Source: Larix sibirica (taxonomy: Eukaryota > Streptophyta > Pinopsida > Pinales > Pinaceae). Taken from it: a stretch of DNA of 15,744 bases. The stretch lies in contig NWUY0300051260.1 in the NCBI GenBank assembly GCA_004151065.3, forward strand, positions 14,705 to 30,448, written 5' to 3'. Of this stretch, positions 15,579-15,744 are shown piece by piece (the first letter of the stretch is position 1; each line of letters starts with the position of its first letter). The position numbers and the translations under genes are program-made. The notes under the pieces were generated by a model. The model ran no database searches. It was given only the letters and a program-made list of their open reading frames with translations, and was not told where the DNA came from.

Positions 15579-15744
15579 ATGTACTTGATCTATCTCGAGG
15601 TCGAGGAGGAAATCGGATCAACCTTTTGTAAGCAATTAGAACAATCAATAGACAAAAAAATTTCATTCAAAAGTAATTATATTGATAGGTGTTTATATCT
15701 TAGAATTTGGGGTGGACTATTATGTGTTTTTCCTAGATTGAATG
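15579..15744 (+). CDS. Open frame running off the right edge, partial, doubtful
   Basis: From ATG at 15579 the frame stays open for 55 codons to the window end, starting MYLIYLEVEEEIGSTF. No family is recognised. The bases before the ATG include TTGCAG, which could be a splice acceptor, and TTTTGTAAGC at about 15624-15633 could be a donor, so the start may instead be a short exon. The repeat-borne TTTAAATA box at about 15490 is at a plausible promoter distance. The first ~50 bases are less AT-rich than the rest. This could equally be chance in non-coding DNA. Confidence 0.2.
   Translation, partial: MYLIYLEVEEEIGSTFCKQLEQSIDKKISFKSNYIDRCLYLRIWGGLLCVFPRLN

Noticed and set aside
1-15744. CRISPR array, prokaryotic operon or phage-like system
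   Set aside because: No regularly spaced short repeats and no runs of closely packed genes. All recognisable protein text is from plant L1 retrotransposons.

Overview
This window looks like plant nuclear DNA from a large, repeat-rich genome. It is AT-rich, has no intact long gene and no prokaryotic-style gene packing. It holds several decayed plant-type non-LTR (L1-like) retrotransposons that carry an RNase H domain, plus LTR remnants with initiator-Met-tRNA primer-binding sites. A conifer or other gymnosperm is my best guess, because the wording of the L1 reverse transcriptase recalls gymnosperm copies. That is inference from memory, and no marker gene settles it.

Layout. (1) About 540-4420, plus strand: a long, heavily mutated L1 copy (LINE-A). 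It runs from the end of the endonuclease through reverse transcriptase (FVDD box intact), zinc finger and RNase H. A roughly 280-bp AT-rich block splits the RT. (2) About 4583-5390: a perfect 37-bp tandem duplication, then two diverged LTR-like direct copies separated only by a short piece carrying a tRNA-iMet PBS. (3) About 6350-7578, minus strand: LINE-B, a better-preserved 3' part of an L1 of the same type as LINE-A. It stops abruptly at 7578 against an LTR-like segment (7579-7850). (4) 8223-8484: a 131-bp tandem duplication at about 95% identity. (5) About 9000-11960: a stretch with no recognisable transposon protein. It holds a striking 153-nt foldback at 9116-9268, a perfect 32-bp tandem duplication, an old ~300-bp tandem duplication, tRNA-like box A/B motifs and a short CpG-rich island. 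(6) 12052-12075: a degenerate tRNA-iMet PBS. (7) About 13050-14010, plus strand: a broken L1 ORF1 (LINE-C) with DUF4283-like and CX2CX3GHX4C zinc-knuckle signatures and a Lys/Arg-rich tail. (8) The right end: a poly(A) run, an (ATG)n microsatellite, a duplicated ~42-bp promoter-like motif and a short open frame from 15579 that runs off the window.

No host gene is convincingly present. The transposon pieces are all inactivated and act together only as layers of insertion and decay. The feature most likely to be functional and undescribed is the foldback at 9116-9268, which has the geometry of a plant microRNA precursor or a short foldback element.
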